From Sarcocystis neurona (lineage: Eukaryota > Apicomplexa > Conoidasida > Eucoccidiorida > Sarcocystidae), in the NCBI GenBank assembly GCA_000727475.1, contig KL647290.1, positions 3,855,373 to 3,919,372 on the forward strand: 64,000 nucleotides of DNA, written 5' to 3'. Numbering within the stretch: the stretch's first letter is position 1; every line of letters begins with the position of its first letter. Below the pieces are notes generated by a model. That model searched no databases. It was not told the DNA's origin and was given only the letters and a program-made list of their open reading frames with translations. A program made the position numbers and the translations under genes. Below, in pieces: positions 13,101 to 21,240 of this stretch.

Positions 13101-16100
13101 GTCGGTACACTTCCTCACCAAGCAACTGCATCACCTATGTTGGCTACGTGAAGGGCTATGAATCAGCACGCATACACACAAAACGAGAAAGCTGCTCTCT
13201 CTCTCTGTGTGGTTCCTCCCCCCCCCTACGCACGCCGCGTGTTGTGCCGCCGCGCGACGTGTGTCTGGAGCGCCAGCAGCAACACAGCAGCTTCCCTCTC
13301 TTCCTGCCGAACCCCGTTCCACTGGCGCTTCCGCATGTTTTCGTACACAAATCGACACTCCTATACAGCCGTGTAGCAGTGCACGGGAAAGCACACAACA
13401 GGTGGGCGCCAACACGTCCACCCATCTCGACCGGTGCATAGAACTACATATGTGGGGATGTGTGTATCTTTTGCCACACTAGCCGGGGCCGAGCGTCACT
13501 ATCTGTCTATACAAAACAAGAAAGCCATCACACAGTTGTCAACACGCCTACGTGATTTACACACGTGTGTACACATATACGCATATATTTACATATATAT
13601 ATGTGCTTAGGTCTTCACATACGTCTATACACATATATGCTTGAAGAGTGCTGTCACAATCTACAGTGGAGTGTTGCCACTATATATTTGTGTATACGCT
13701 CATCCTTTTGTAGTGTGTTGTCACTCACTGGCGAGATACATACGCATGCAGTGTGATAGGTGAACATGTGTATATATGTTTGGCTGAAGCGCGTCACTCG
13801 TGGGACGCGATAGATAGAAACATGTTCACTAATGTATGCGGGTCTGTGTGTGTGTGTGTGTTTGTATGCGTGCGGCAAAGGGCTGTGTGTCTGATTCTCG
13901 AAAAGCGCTTGGGCGGTGTAGAGACACCCCACGGGACAGGAACGCATCACCAGAAGTGGGAGGCTGGCCGTCGGCGCGGACGATGAGTAATGTACGGAGA
14001 CAGGGGGGCTCTCGGAGGCAGCAGCAGCGCGCCAAGAAGGAGACGGCGGAGACGGGACGCAGACGAGAAGAGACGAGACAGCGGCGAGAAGAGAGACACG
14101 CCGCCGGGAGAAAATGTGTAACCCTATCAATATACATCCAACAAATGGTAATACAAAATGTAATAATACAAAGAGTCGTTTCCATGTAACGGCAGATACG
14201 TAGTAGCCTCCGTCCGAGGCCGACTGCGCGCAGACCTACCGCTGCTAACGGAGACGCCCTCGGGGAAGTCGAGGTCGCTGGGCGCGGCGTCCGCAAGCTC
14301 CGAAGTGCCGAGGCACGCGACGCACTTGCCGCTGGTAAGTCCCCAGTAAAGCTGCCGCCAGACCTGTCTCCAGCGGGGGTGTTTGACCAGGGCCTCCGCT
14401 GCGCCGTCTCCGGTGACGATGGGGCGGTGCGAGGCCGGAGAGCCGGTGTGCACGTCGCTGCGGAAGGGGATAGTCTCCGGGATCCAGCCGGTCAAGTGGT
14501 ACAGGTCTGCGCCGGGGTTCGAACCCTGCATGGAATACGATCCCCCCATCAACTTGACGAACGCTTTTTCTAAAAGAGTCACCCACAGTTCTCTTCGCGT
14601 TCCGGAGTGGGCGGCCAGCAGCTTGTTGTCGCGCCGCACCGGCACGTAGTCGTCGATGAGCACCTTCCGCGGAACGCCGTTGAAAAACAGCTTGCACGCG
14701 TACATTCCCCTCGGATTGAAGATTGGGCCCCACCGCCGTCGCCCTCCCGCGCCGTCTCCCGCGCCGCTCCTGCCGTCTCGTCTCCCCTCAGCCGCCGAAG
14801 GCACCGCCTGCGCGCCGCCACCCGCCGAGCACGGCGACGAGGACGAAAACGGCCCAGACGGAGACGACGCACGCGACGCCGTCGCCGCGGCCGCTGCCGC
14901 GCCAGCAGACGGCGCGAAAGCCGCTCCCCCCCCTGCTGCAGCCCCGGTCCACCCAGATGCAGCAGACGGAGGAGAGACCGACGGAGAAGGGACCGGCCCC
15001 ACCGGAAAAGAAGCCGGCATGGGCGGAGAGCTGCGAGCAACTGGTGCCGAGGAAGGAGAATACGCAGTCGAAAAGAAGTGTTTCGACGACGACGTCCGCG
15101 CTGCTGCTGCAGCACCTTCCTCTCGCAGCCGAGCCTCTTCCGGCTGGACGTTGCTCTGCAGTGGATCCTCGCCTAAAATGCTGCCGCTCACACCCGAAAC
15201 CCCCAGCCCATCCGCGAGCAGTTGACCGCTTTCCCCCACGCTCGCGTTGCTGCCGGTATTGCCGCTCGGGGGTGCGCTGGTGTCGCTGCTACGGTGGCTG
15301 GTGCAGTGGCGAGCACTGCTAACGAAGTGCTGATTCTGCGGGGTCGGGCTTCGGCCCGGGCTGCTGCTCGGAAAACTTTCCTCTTCCTGTCTCCCTCCGC
15401 GCGAAGCGTGGGAAGAACGTGCGTCACGCCAGCGGCTTCCGCCGCTGCTGCTCTGCCCGCGTCCTGTTCGCGGCCCCTGTCCGTGGCCGGAACTGCTGCT
15501 GCTCGAACTGCTGCTGCTCGAACTGCTGCTGCAGCTGTAACTCGAGCTGCTGCTGCTGCCTTGGTGGGGACGCCCGCCGCTGCTGTCGTTGCTCTTGCTG
15601 CTGCTGCTGCCCGCCCCGTTCTGACTACTGCTGCTGCTACTTCCTCCCCCTTGCGTCGTCCCGCGGTCGCGCTTGCTTCTTCTCCGTCTCTTGCTCGAAT
15701 CGCGTTCCGCCCCGAACGGCGGTAGCAAGCCCTGCGGATACAGCAGCCGAGACAGCACAGGAACCTTGTGTCGCTTCTCGAACTCCGATAGAACTGCTAG
15801 GGAAGAAAGAAACGAACAGTCTCCCACAAATCCTTGACGTATCGACCGCGAGTCTGGCTCCTCCTCCAGCACCACCGGGTCTTTGATAATCTCTGACAGC
15901 CGTCGCCACGCGCTGAATTTCTGCTGCTGTTTCTTGCTCAGCGTCATGAAGCCGTCTGGGTCTGTCCACAACCCACCAGACCAACCTGCTGCTGCTGCTG
16001 GCTCCTCAGTCAAGCTGCCGCCAATCTCCCCCTGTCGCTCACCGCTGCTGCTGCTGTGGCTAGTCGCCGCAGCAGCAGCCCCTGCGCCTGGCAGTACCCC

Positions 16101-18314
16101 TCTTGCTGCCGGCGGCGCAGCAGCAGCGGCAGACGCACTCTTGTTGCCGCTGCTGCTGCGCCGACGTCCCGACGTTGCTGCTGCAGCGAACTGCTCTTCC
16201 TTCTGATGCAGAACCCGCGGCGGCGGAAGGACACCTCCCGCTGCTGTTGTTCCTCCCTCTGCTGCTGCACCTAACAACGCTGCTGCGCCCACGTCTCCTG
16301 CTGACTCTCCTCCTGGACCTCCTGGCCTCGCTTCTCTGTGCATTCCACGCATTCCTTCATCCAACAGTCTGTCCCCCTCTTCTGTTGCTGCCTTATCTCC
16401 TGCTGCTGCTTCTGCTGCTTCCGCTCCTTCGCCTTCACGTACGACGTCGACCCACCCGCCTTCCCACTTCGATCTCCCTCCTCCTTTTCGGTCGCCTGAC
16501 GCTCCTGCTGCGTGCTGCTGCTGGCTGCAGTGAGCAGCACCCGCAGCCACGCCGTTGCTGTCGCTTCGCTTGTCTGCCGGTTCTCCTCTTCCAGCACCAG
16601 CTCGCGCGTCTGCCCCGTCGGCTGCAGCGCCGGCAGTCCCGGTGCTGTTGCGCAGCACGTGTGAAGAAGGTGGCGCGCAAGCGTGCGTCGCCACCGGAAG
16701 AGACACCATCGGACGCCGGCTCTCAGCGGCAGCAGCAGCACTGCCTGCGTCTGCTGCTGCTCCGCACGGCGGAGGAACATGCACGTAGAAATTATTTAAA
16801 ATGTCTACGTCTGTTTCTTCATTCCACGGCAGCATCACGTAGGGCCCAACAATGCTGCTTTCAAGAAGTATTTCCGACGCTGTTACTGACCGGTGAAGGT
16901 GCGTGGGTAGCAGCTGCTGCTGCTCCTGCACTAGCGATGCAGCCCTCCCGGTGGCGTCTACCTGCTTCCGCTTCTGCTGCTGCAGCACGACCGCGGCGCG
17001 CTGTTGCTGATGCTGCGTTACTAAGCTTCCTAAAGGATAACCCTCTGCTACCGATGCTTCTGCTGCTCCCGCTGCTGCCTTCACGACACGTTGGGTCTCC
17101 CAGTACTGCTGGTTCAGAAAACATGACGAGGCGCCGCAGTCCCCTCCTGCGGCTGCTCCGCCTGTAGCAGCGCCGCTTCCTCCTCCTTCTGCTGCTGCCG
17201 CCGCCGGCGCCGCATGCGCGGCCACACAGCAAGAGTAACCTTCCTGTCCTCCCGCCACTCTACTGCTGAGTCTGCTGCACTCGTTCTCCCCGCCGCACGT
17301 CTCACTCACTGCTCCGTCCCTGCTGCTGCTGCCGCCACCGTTGCCCATTGGAGCCGTCCTCTCCCCCTCCTGCGCGTGCTGCAGCAGCTGCTCAGGAGCC
17401 GGTGTTCCGCCAGCAGCAACATTGCCTCGCCCAGGAGTGCCGTCACTACTGCTGCCGCTGCAGCACGGCCAAGGCAAACCACCGGTTTCTCCACAAGAAA
17501 CCGAGCGGTTCGCGCCCTCCTCCTGCACCGCCTGTCCGTCTTCAGTAGACAGCGCACTGCGGAAACCCTCCTGTTCTCCTTCTCCTCCCTGATGCACGTA
17601 TCTGCTGCCGCCGCGCAGTTTCTCATCCATTCCTTGGGCAACACGTGCTGCTGCAGCACTGCCAACTGCAGCAGATGCACCCCAAGCAGTTCCGCGTGAA
17701 GAGTCGTCTCCCACCAGCTGCTGCTCTCTCGCTGGCACCGCTCCCAAATTTTGTTCTGCCTCAGATGCTTCGCCGAGATTGCTACCTAGCGGGTACGCCG
17801 CACTGCCTGCCTTCGCAGCGTCGCCTCGAGGACCACTGCTACTCCCTGCTGGGTGCTGCTGCTGCTCCTGCTCCTCCTCTGCGCCTCCCGTGCCTGCCGC
17901 GTGACGGCCGGGCCAGTCTTTGCCTGGCGGAAGCAGCAGCACGTGCTGCTGCCCACGCCCTGCTGCGACCGAGGCGCCCGCGCTGCCGCTGTCACTTTCC
18001 TTTCCCACCACCCATGCACCTCCCGGTTTGTCGCCGCCGCCAGTGTCGAGCCCCGCCGCCACGCCGTCTGCTGCTCCGGCCGCATCTGTTGCTGCTGCAG
18101 CAGCCCCTCGGCGACCCGCTGTGGACGAGCCCGCGCGAGTCAGCAGCAACCCTCTCGCCTCCGCTGTCGTGCTGTTCGTGCTCTCATGCTGCTGTTGCGA
18201 CAGGCCGGCGAACGGGGTGCGGAGCTGCTGCGGCTTCTGCTGCGACGAGCAGCGACAACCCATCCTGAAGCTGCTGCTGCTGCTCTGGCGGCTGCTGCTG
18301 CCGCGGCTAGCCAT
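834..18314 (-). CDS. Calpain-7-type cysteine protease (clan CA, family C2), eight-exon gene
   Basis: Ca2+-dependent or calpain-like cytosolic/nuclear cysteine endopeptidase by family. Exons read on the minus strand: 18314-14240, 12579-12401, 10208-10090, 8383-6048 (interrupted by the N gap), 5057-4955, 3845-3721, 3026-2673 and 1109-834. All junctions are GT-AG and, apart from the gap, all phases match (1, 0, 2, 0, 1, 0, 0). Together they follow the calpain-7 (PalBH) architecture: a catalytic domain with Cys833, His1364 and Asn1384, then two C2-like/domain III modules. Conserved anchors are GDCSF, HAYSILKY, KNPWG, RWKGKF, FWIEWED, NPQFHL, LLSRH, NPHIRL and IIPSTFRPGE. The product is about 2,400 residues plus the gap, roughly three times human calpain-7, because of Ala/Ser/Gln-rich insertions. 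No N-terminal MIT domains were found. The ATG at 18314 follows an in-frame TGA about 30 nt upstream. The C-terminal end is uncertain. Confidence 0.9.
1110..2672 (-). other. Calpain intron 7 with CTG-on-sense triplet block
   Basis: No gene seen. From about 1140 to 1600 the plus strand is CAG-rich, so the calpain sense strand is CTG-rich, opposite to all its exons. The rest, to 2672, is mixed sequence with CA/TA steps. Confidence 0.6.
2673..3026 (-). CDS. Calpain exon 7: core of C2-like module 2
   Basis: Follows gggctgcag and ends at the strong donor ACGCTG|gtaagc (354 bp, phase 0/0). It encodes EYSVNLRLFQNRVATARLL, CCMLRVCLEAALYTIIPSTF and RPGELDTFQLCMHV; the last is the calpain signature of the final domain III strands. 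Calpain-7 of animals ends soon after this point. Here the reading continues with PQPYALPPSPDIFHRVIDG and goes on into exon 8, so this protein has an extra C-terminal part. Confidence 0.88.
3372..3419. repeat. 14-bp minisatellite, GGAGACGGGGAGAC
   Basis: Three full perfect units and a partial one, inside the intron between calpain exons 6 and 7 (3027-3720). The unit core GGGAGACGG recurs in another 14-bp minisatellite near 61.0 kb. Nothing gene-like was seen in the rest of this intron. Confidence 0.9.
3721..3845 (-). CDS. Calpain exon 6: start of C2-like module 2
   Basis: This 125-bp exon lies between cctgcag-like sequence cgtgcag and CCCAAG|gtaaac. It encodes SWGPSTAGGCSNDLWRYF, then TNPHIRLKVPQP and AIFFLESPK. 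The AGGC...NP pattern is the hallmark of the second domain III module in calpain-7 proteins. Phases are 1 in and 0 out. There is no low-complexity insertion in this part. Confidence 0.9.
3846..4954 (-). other. Calpain intron 5: CAG block followed by TACA/TA microsatellites
   Basis: No gene seen. At 3895-4030 the plus strand has imperfect repeats of GCAGCAGAGGCA type. At 4465-4760 it has (TACA)n, (TA)n and CATA steps. Tyr/Ile/His-rich ORFs on both strands are repeat artefacts. Confidence 0.6.
4955..5057 (-). CDS. Calpain exon 5: last strand of C2-like module 1
   Basis: This 103-bp exon follows gcctgcag and ends at TTCAAAG|gtaata. It encodes DEFNFTIKVYGHVRSSLTQV and then PPLLPPSAQSVYFK, continuing SQYSQK from exon 4 in phase 0. 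The pattern FTIKVYG matches the closing strand of the first domain III module in calpain-7. It ends in phase 1, as exon 6 requires. A TA-rich and a CAG-rich stretch occupy the intron that follows. Confidence 0.88.
5500..6005. repeat. TA-rich microsatellite block in calpain intron 4
   Basis: Short (TA)n runs separated by mixed sequence within the intron 5058-6047. A motif resembling GTCTACGGAA(G/A) recurs at about 5610, 5705 and 5829, giving a loose higher-order repeat. No gene seen. Confidence 0.75.
6048..7667 (-). CDS. Calpain exon 4, part after the gap: C2-like module 1 with two large insertions
   Basis: Reading from the gap there is a Cys/Ala/Ser/Gln-rich segment of about 190 residues. 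Conserved strand IVELWILLSRHVRERQRD follows (about 7.03-7.09 kb), then VYSNGECTLVKLRVN. A second insertion of about 240 residues comes next and includes an uninterrupted His run near 6.3 kb. The last conserved strand is AAEYVLVVSQYSQK, ending at the donor CAAAAA|gtaaag. In human calpain-7 LLSRH and LVVSQYE lie roughly 70 residues apart; here they are more than 300 apart. The insertions thus fall in loops between strands of one beta-sandwich. Confidence 0.85.
7668..8040. other. Assembly gap (373 N) inside the calpain gene
   Basis: A run of N flanked on its left by CAG/CAA triplets. It falls in the coding sequence of the first C2-like module, in a low-complexity insertion, so assembly probably broke in a triplet repeat. 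The coding frames on the two sides do not agree with the stated length. Confidence 0.98.
8041..8383 (-). CDS. Calpain exon 4, part before the gap: start of C2-like module 1
   Basis: The acceptor is ttgcag|GTGGGAGCG. The join reads IHS-K-WERSPFVEASSLADD and then HLVAFNPQFHLRIF, the expected entry strand of the first calpain domain III (C2-like) module. After about 45 residues the reading becomes an Arg/Ala/Ser-rich stretch that runs into the N gap at 8040. The frame used here is not the frame used on the other side of the gap when the gap is taken at its stated length. Either the gap length is wrong or a short intron lies in or near it. Confidence 0.82.
8384..10089 (-). other. Calpain intron 3
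   Basis: No gene seen. It contains TA microsatellites around 8560-8760 with a repeated ATGCATGCACG-like motif, CA-rich sequence to about 9.5 kb, then a CTG-rich stretch on the plus strand at 9.6-10.06 kb (CAG on the calpain sense strand). The last part resembles coding sequence in composition, but no exon with matching phases was needed or found there. Confidence 0.6.
10090..10208 (-). CDS. Calpain exon 3: end of the catalytic domain
   Basis: This 119-bp exon lies between gctccgcag and the donor TCAAA|gtacgt. It encodes AHSDCGCFWIEWEDVVRW, then FSHLYVCW and ends at EIHS. This is the end of the protease core and the start of the link to the first C2-like module; the equivalent calpain-7 motif is FWISWDD...IYLSWNP. 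It begins in phase 0 and ends in phase 2, which exactly complements exon 4 (K codon split AA|G). Confidence 0.9.
10209..12400 (-). other. Calpain intron 2
   Basis: About 2.2 kb without a supported exon. A CAG-rich block on the plus strand lies at 10.78-10.98 kb (CTG on sense). TA and TAC microsatellites lie at 11.24-11.38 kb and 11.86-12.27 kb. One segment near 10.37-10.6 kb reads openly on the minus strand, but exons 2 and 3 already join in phase without it. Confidence 0.6.
11860..12270. repeat. TA and CATA microsatellites
   Basis: Near-palindromic (TA)n with TATATAATATATA-type steps at 11.86-11.96 kb, then CATACATACGTA-type tetranucleotide repeats at 12.07-12.27 kb. These would form hairpins readily. 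Confidence 0.85.
12401..12579 (-). CDS. Calpain exon 2: catalytic His and Asn (subdomain PC2)
   Basis: The exon starts after gcgcgcgtcag and ends at GCAGCA|gtaggt. Joining to exon 1 in phase 1 gives SG-IVARHAYSILKY, with catalytic His1364, followed by LLYVKNPWGCVRWKGKF, with catalytic Asn1384, and WTPSLKKQLHYDP. The spacing and the RWKG/WTP motifs are typical of calpain-7 rather than of classical calpains. The exon is 179 bp and ends in phase 0. The intron before it (14239-12580) contains AT/CA microsatellites at 13.56-13.85 kb and a CAG-type minisatellite near 12.6-12.75 kb. Confidence 0.93.
12635..12750. repeat. 21-24-bp CAG-derived minisatellite in calpain intron 1
   Basis: About five diverged units begin GTGAGCAGCAGC or GTGAGTCCCCG and end AGCGGC, on the plus strand. 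It lies just upstream (in the sense direction) of calpain exon 2. It is CTG-oriented on the sense strand. Confidence 0.8.
14240..18314 (-). CDS. Calpain exon 1: low-complexity N-terminus and catalytic subdomain PC1
   Basis: This exon encodes residues 1-1358 plus the first base of codon 1359. Residues 1 to about 500 and 550-780 are Ala/Gly/Ser/Gln-rich and look disordered. A conserved island near residues 500-535 (IVGPYVMLPWNEETD) and the stretch KFSAWRRLSEII correspond to the linker before the protease core in calpain-7. The active-site Cys (codon 15818-15816, residue 833) sits in QGFVGDCSFLSSL. After the IIYPQ-like motif LLYPQG comes a Ser/Arg-rich insertion of about 330 residues, then FNPRGMYACKLFFNGVPRKV, ELWVTLLEKAFVKLMGG and LTGWIPETIPF. 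The 5' splice site is AGCG|gtaggt at 14240/14239. Sense codons favour GCA, AGC and CAG. I cannot rule out a small intron inside the low-complexity parts, because the frame stays open throughout. Confidence 0.9.
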
Positions 18315-21240
18315 ACAAAACCCGAGCGGCTTCTTCTTCTCTCAAAACATTTCCTGCGCCTGCCGAAGCGGCACCACCCCCTCGCAGCAGCTGACCGAGC
18401 TCTCCGCGCGTCGCCCACTCTCGTGTGCGGTTCCTCGCCCTGCTGCATCACAGTACGCTCTTGACTTCACTTCAGCTGCTGCTGCAACGCCGACCGCCGC
18501 GGCCGTAACGGCAGCCCCTGTGTTTGGACGGCTGCTGCCGCTCTCGCAGACCCCCGCCGCTACCGCCTCGCTGCACCTCCTGTGAAGCAAGAACACTGCC
18601 GCTGCAGTTTTGTCTTCAGCTGTCACAGCTGCTGCTGCGATACACACGGCTGCTGCCGCTCCCCCTGCCGCTACTGCAGAACTGTCTCCTCCTCTACGAT
18701 TCTGGTTGCAAAATGTCAGACGAAAAGTCAAGCCCCTACAACCCTCACCATCCACAAACGTGCCTATGCGATGTAGTAGTAGGACTGTCGTCTTCACGCG
18801 AACAGAAGTACTGCCGCTGCAGCGGCTGCAGCAGCACCGCAAGCGCGTGAGAACGTGTGAGACAGACGACAAAAACGAGAAGTCGCTGCAGCGTCAGCAG
18901 CACCCACTCCCCAACAGGCAGACAGAAGAGAGGTGAAGATTCACTTCTAGGGGAACGGCCGCAGAGACAGCAAAGTCGGATACACTTCCACCTGTTACGA
19001 CGACGGTCTGTTGATCAGTTACGAACACACAATGAGGACCGGCCGCAGTTTTGTGGGAGCCACTGCTGGATGCGCCACACGAGCGGCAGCAGCTGTCTGT
19101 AGAAGCCCGCCTTCGTTTCTACGCGCTGCAGCAGCACACGCGTTCTGCACCGCAGAGAACCCGTCAAACAGAAACAGAGCAGCAGCCGACCGCAGCAGCC
19201 AGGGAAACTACAAGCAGCGGCGGGATGAGAGGGAGGTAGACACCGGCGACAACGTGCGGTTCGTCGCAGGCTGCAGGGCAGAGACACACTTATTTCTCTT
19301 CGTCAGCCGGATCCGCCACACAAGATCTACACGAAACGCTACACACATACACGAGTAGACAAAGGAGATACCTGCATGGCTTTTGGCTAACTCCCTGCCA
19401 TGCCAAGAAACGGTGACAAGCGAAGCCAAATCAACAGCTTCTACCGTCCCGGCCGCAGCGACCGAGCAGGAGTTCCACAGGTTGCCGTTGCTGCGGCCGC
19501 TGCGGGAGAAGAGGAGGAGGAGACCCGTCGTCAATATCAGCAAATGCAGCGGCAAGGAAGTTTGCCTGCGAGGTACAGAAGGCAACTGCGTGCGAAGACG
19601 CCGCCACGAGTCCGCTGAACAAACTAAATTCGTGCAGTCACGGGAAGTCGTCCTCCTCGCCAGGACGCATTGCTGGTGTTCTTTTGAACAACAGAACCCG
19701 TGTAGGTAGGGAAGTGGACGCGACAGCAGCAGAAGGATCCCTTGCTGCGCCAGCAGCAGCAGCACGCGCAACAGCAGCGGCGTCTCCGCAGCACAGCAGG
19801 AAGCGACAGATGCGGCGAAGTCAAAGCCGTTGCTGTGGTTGACGCTGGTGCCCCGGCCGCAACAGTTTCGCGCTACATTTACAGCAGCTGCTTGAAGAGA
19901 CGCAGCACGCCACGGCCAAAAGCGGCGAAAGGAGGATTAAAAAATTGCGAGTATATGGAGCGATGGAAAGACATGCGGTAGCCTCCGACGTCCGCACACC
20001 CAAATACTCTATACGCTGTTGTCCACAAGAAAAGCCAGCGACAGGTAGTACGAGAAACCTTTTCTCCTGCAGCAGCTTCGAGGAATAACGACACCGCAGC
20101 AACAAGCGCTGCAGATGCGTGCCGCAAGGTGGGCGGAGGAAAAGCGTTTGCTGCCGGTGGAGCCGTCGCAGCAGCAGCAGAAAAGCGGCAGGAAAGAGAA
20201 GTTGTGGTGAAGAAATTACGAGCGTCCAAACGACTTTCTTCTTCTTCTGCAACAAGTCCGCCCACAAACACGTGGCCTGCCCACACTGCTCGCGCTGCTG
20301 CTGCGCTGCGAGCTCACGAGCTGCCACGCCCCTGCGGTGTCTTCAACCGCTTACGCTGTCTCCTGCAGCAGCAGCAACAGGAGACAGCAGCAGCGACAGC
20401 AGACCCAGCGGACGGGCCAGGAACCGCTGTTCCTGTGGATGACGCTTCCCACACACATACACCCCCACGGCTGTGTCCGCAGACAATCTTCAGCTGCTGT
20501 TGAGGCTGCTGCTGTTCCGACGCAAGAATGTCTCGACGGCGACAGCCGCTTCCCGGGCTGCGGCCTGCGATGGGCCTCCTGACGCCACGCGTCAGCTCTG
20601 CTGTAACGAGTAGATGTACACAGTAGCGGCGCGCGTGTACATACAGATCTACCAGAGTATTCCACACAAGTAGCTGTAAGTCCACGTCAAAAATACGTCT
20701 ACCCACACAGACGCACACATATAGAGCAGGACACGTCAAAACAAATCTACCTACATATGTCTCGCATACACCCGTACAGATGCGACCACGTCTAGATGTG
20801 TTCAGAGCAGGCGTGGCAGCGACACGGGAAGACGCAAGCGTACAAAAGAGCGGAACGAAGATAGGAGTTTTGGATAGGTATGAACACCAGACGGAAAGTT
20901 ACGCTGCTACAAGTATTCGCTCGGGAAAATGCAGTTGCGGCCTCGTCGGCAGAATGCTGCCTCCTCGTCAGTGCCGCAAGAAAAGACAGTGTTTCTGCTG
21001 CGTGCGACTCGTCCAGGGCGAAGGCACGACAAGAGCAGCACGGTGACGGAGAGACACGCGTTGCGGCGCGCGCGCGCAGATATCCAGCGGCTGCAGTCGT
21101 CGTGGTGGGGCAATACGACGAGGAATGGAGAAACAGGTGCAGGGACAGGCAAGCGAAGGTCATCGGACAAAAGTGGTGGAGAACGGTGAAAACACATATT
21201 AATCAACGCTGCTCCATTTATTGAATTTGGCAAGTCTCGT
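18315..21240. other. CAG/CTG-rich upstream region, no supported gene
   Basis: Both triplet orientations occur. CTG on the plus strand continues to about 18.7 kb and probably belongs to the 5' part of the calpain transcription unit. CAG on the plus strand appears at 18.8-20.4 kb. Open segments on the minus strand near 19.37-19.6 kb end in donor-like sequences (for example GCATGCAG|gtatct), but none matches a family I recognise and none could be joined to the calpain ATG. I saw no promoter element I could defend. Confidence 0.5.

Noticed and set aside
14516..14525. GGTTCGAACC, resembling a tRNA T-arm
   Set aside because: It lies in conserved calpain coding sequence (GSNPGADLY) and no acceptor stem or anticodon arm could be built around it.
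14600..18500. Long plus-strand ORFs rich in Leu, Arg and Cys
   Set aside because: They are antisense shadows of calpain exon 1; the plus-strand readings are Leu/Cys/Pro runs caused by CTG triplets.
20792..21163. Minus-strand segment with SADEAATAFSRA, considered as an MIT-domain helix for the calpain N-terminus
   Set aside because: Only one short helix-like stretch, no second and third helix, and no phased splice to the exon 1 start.
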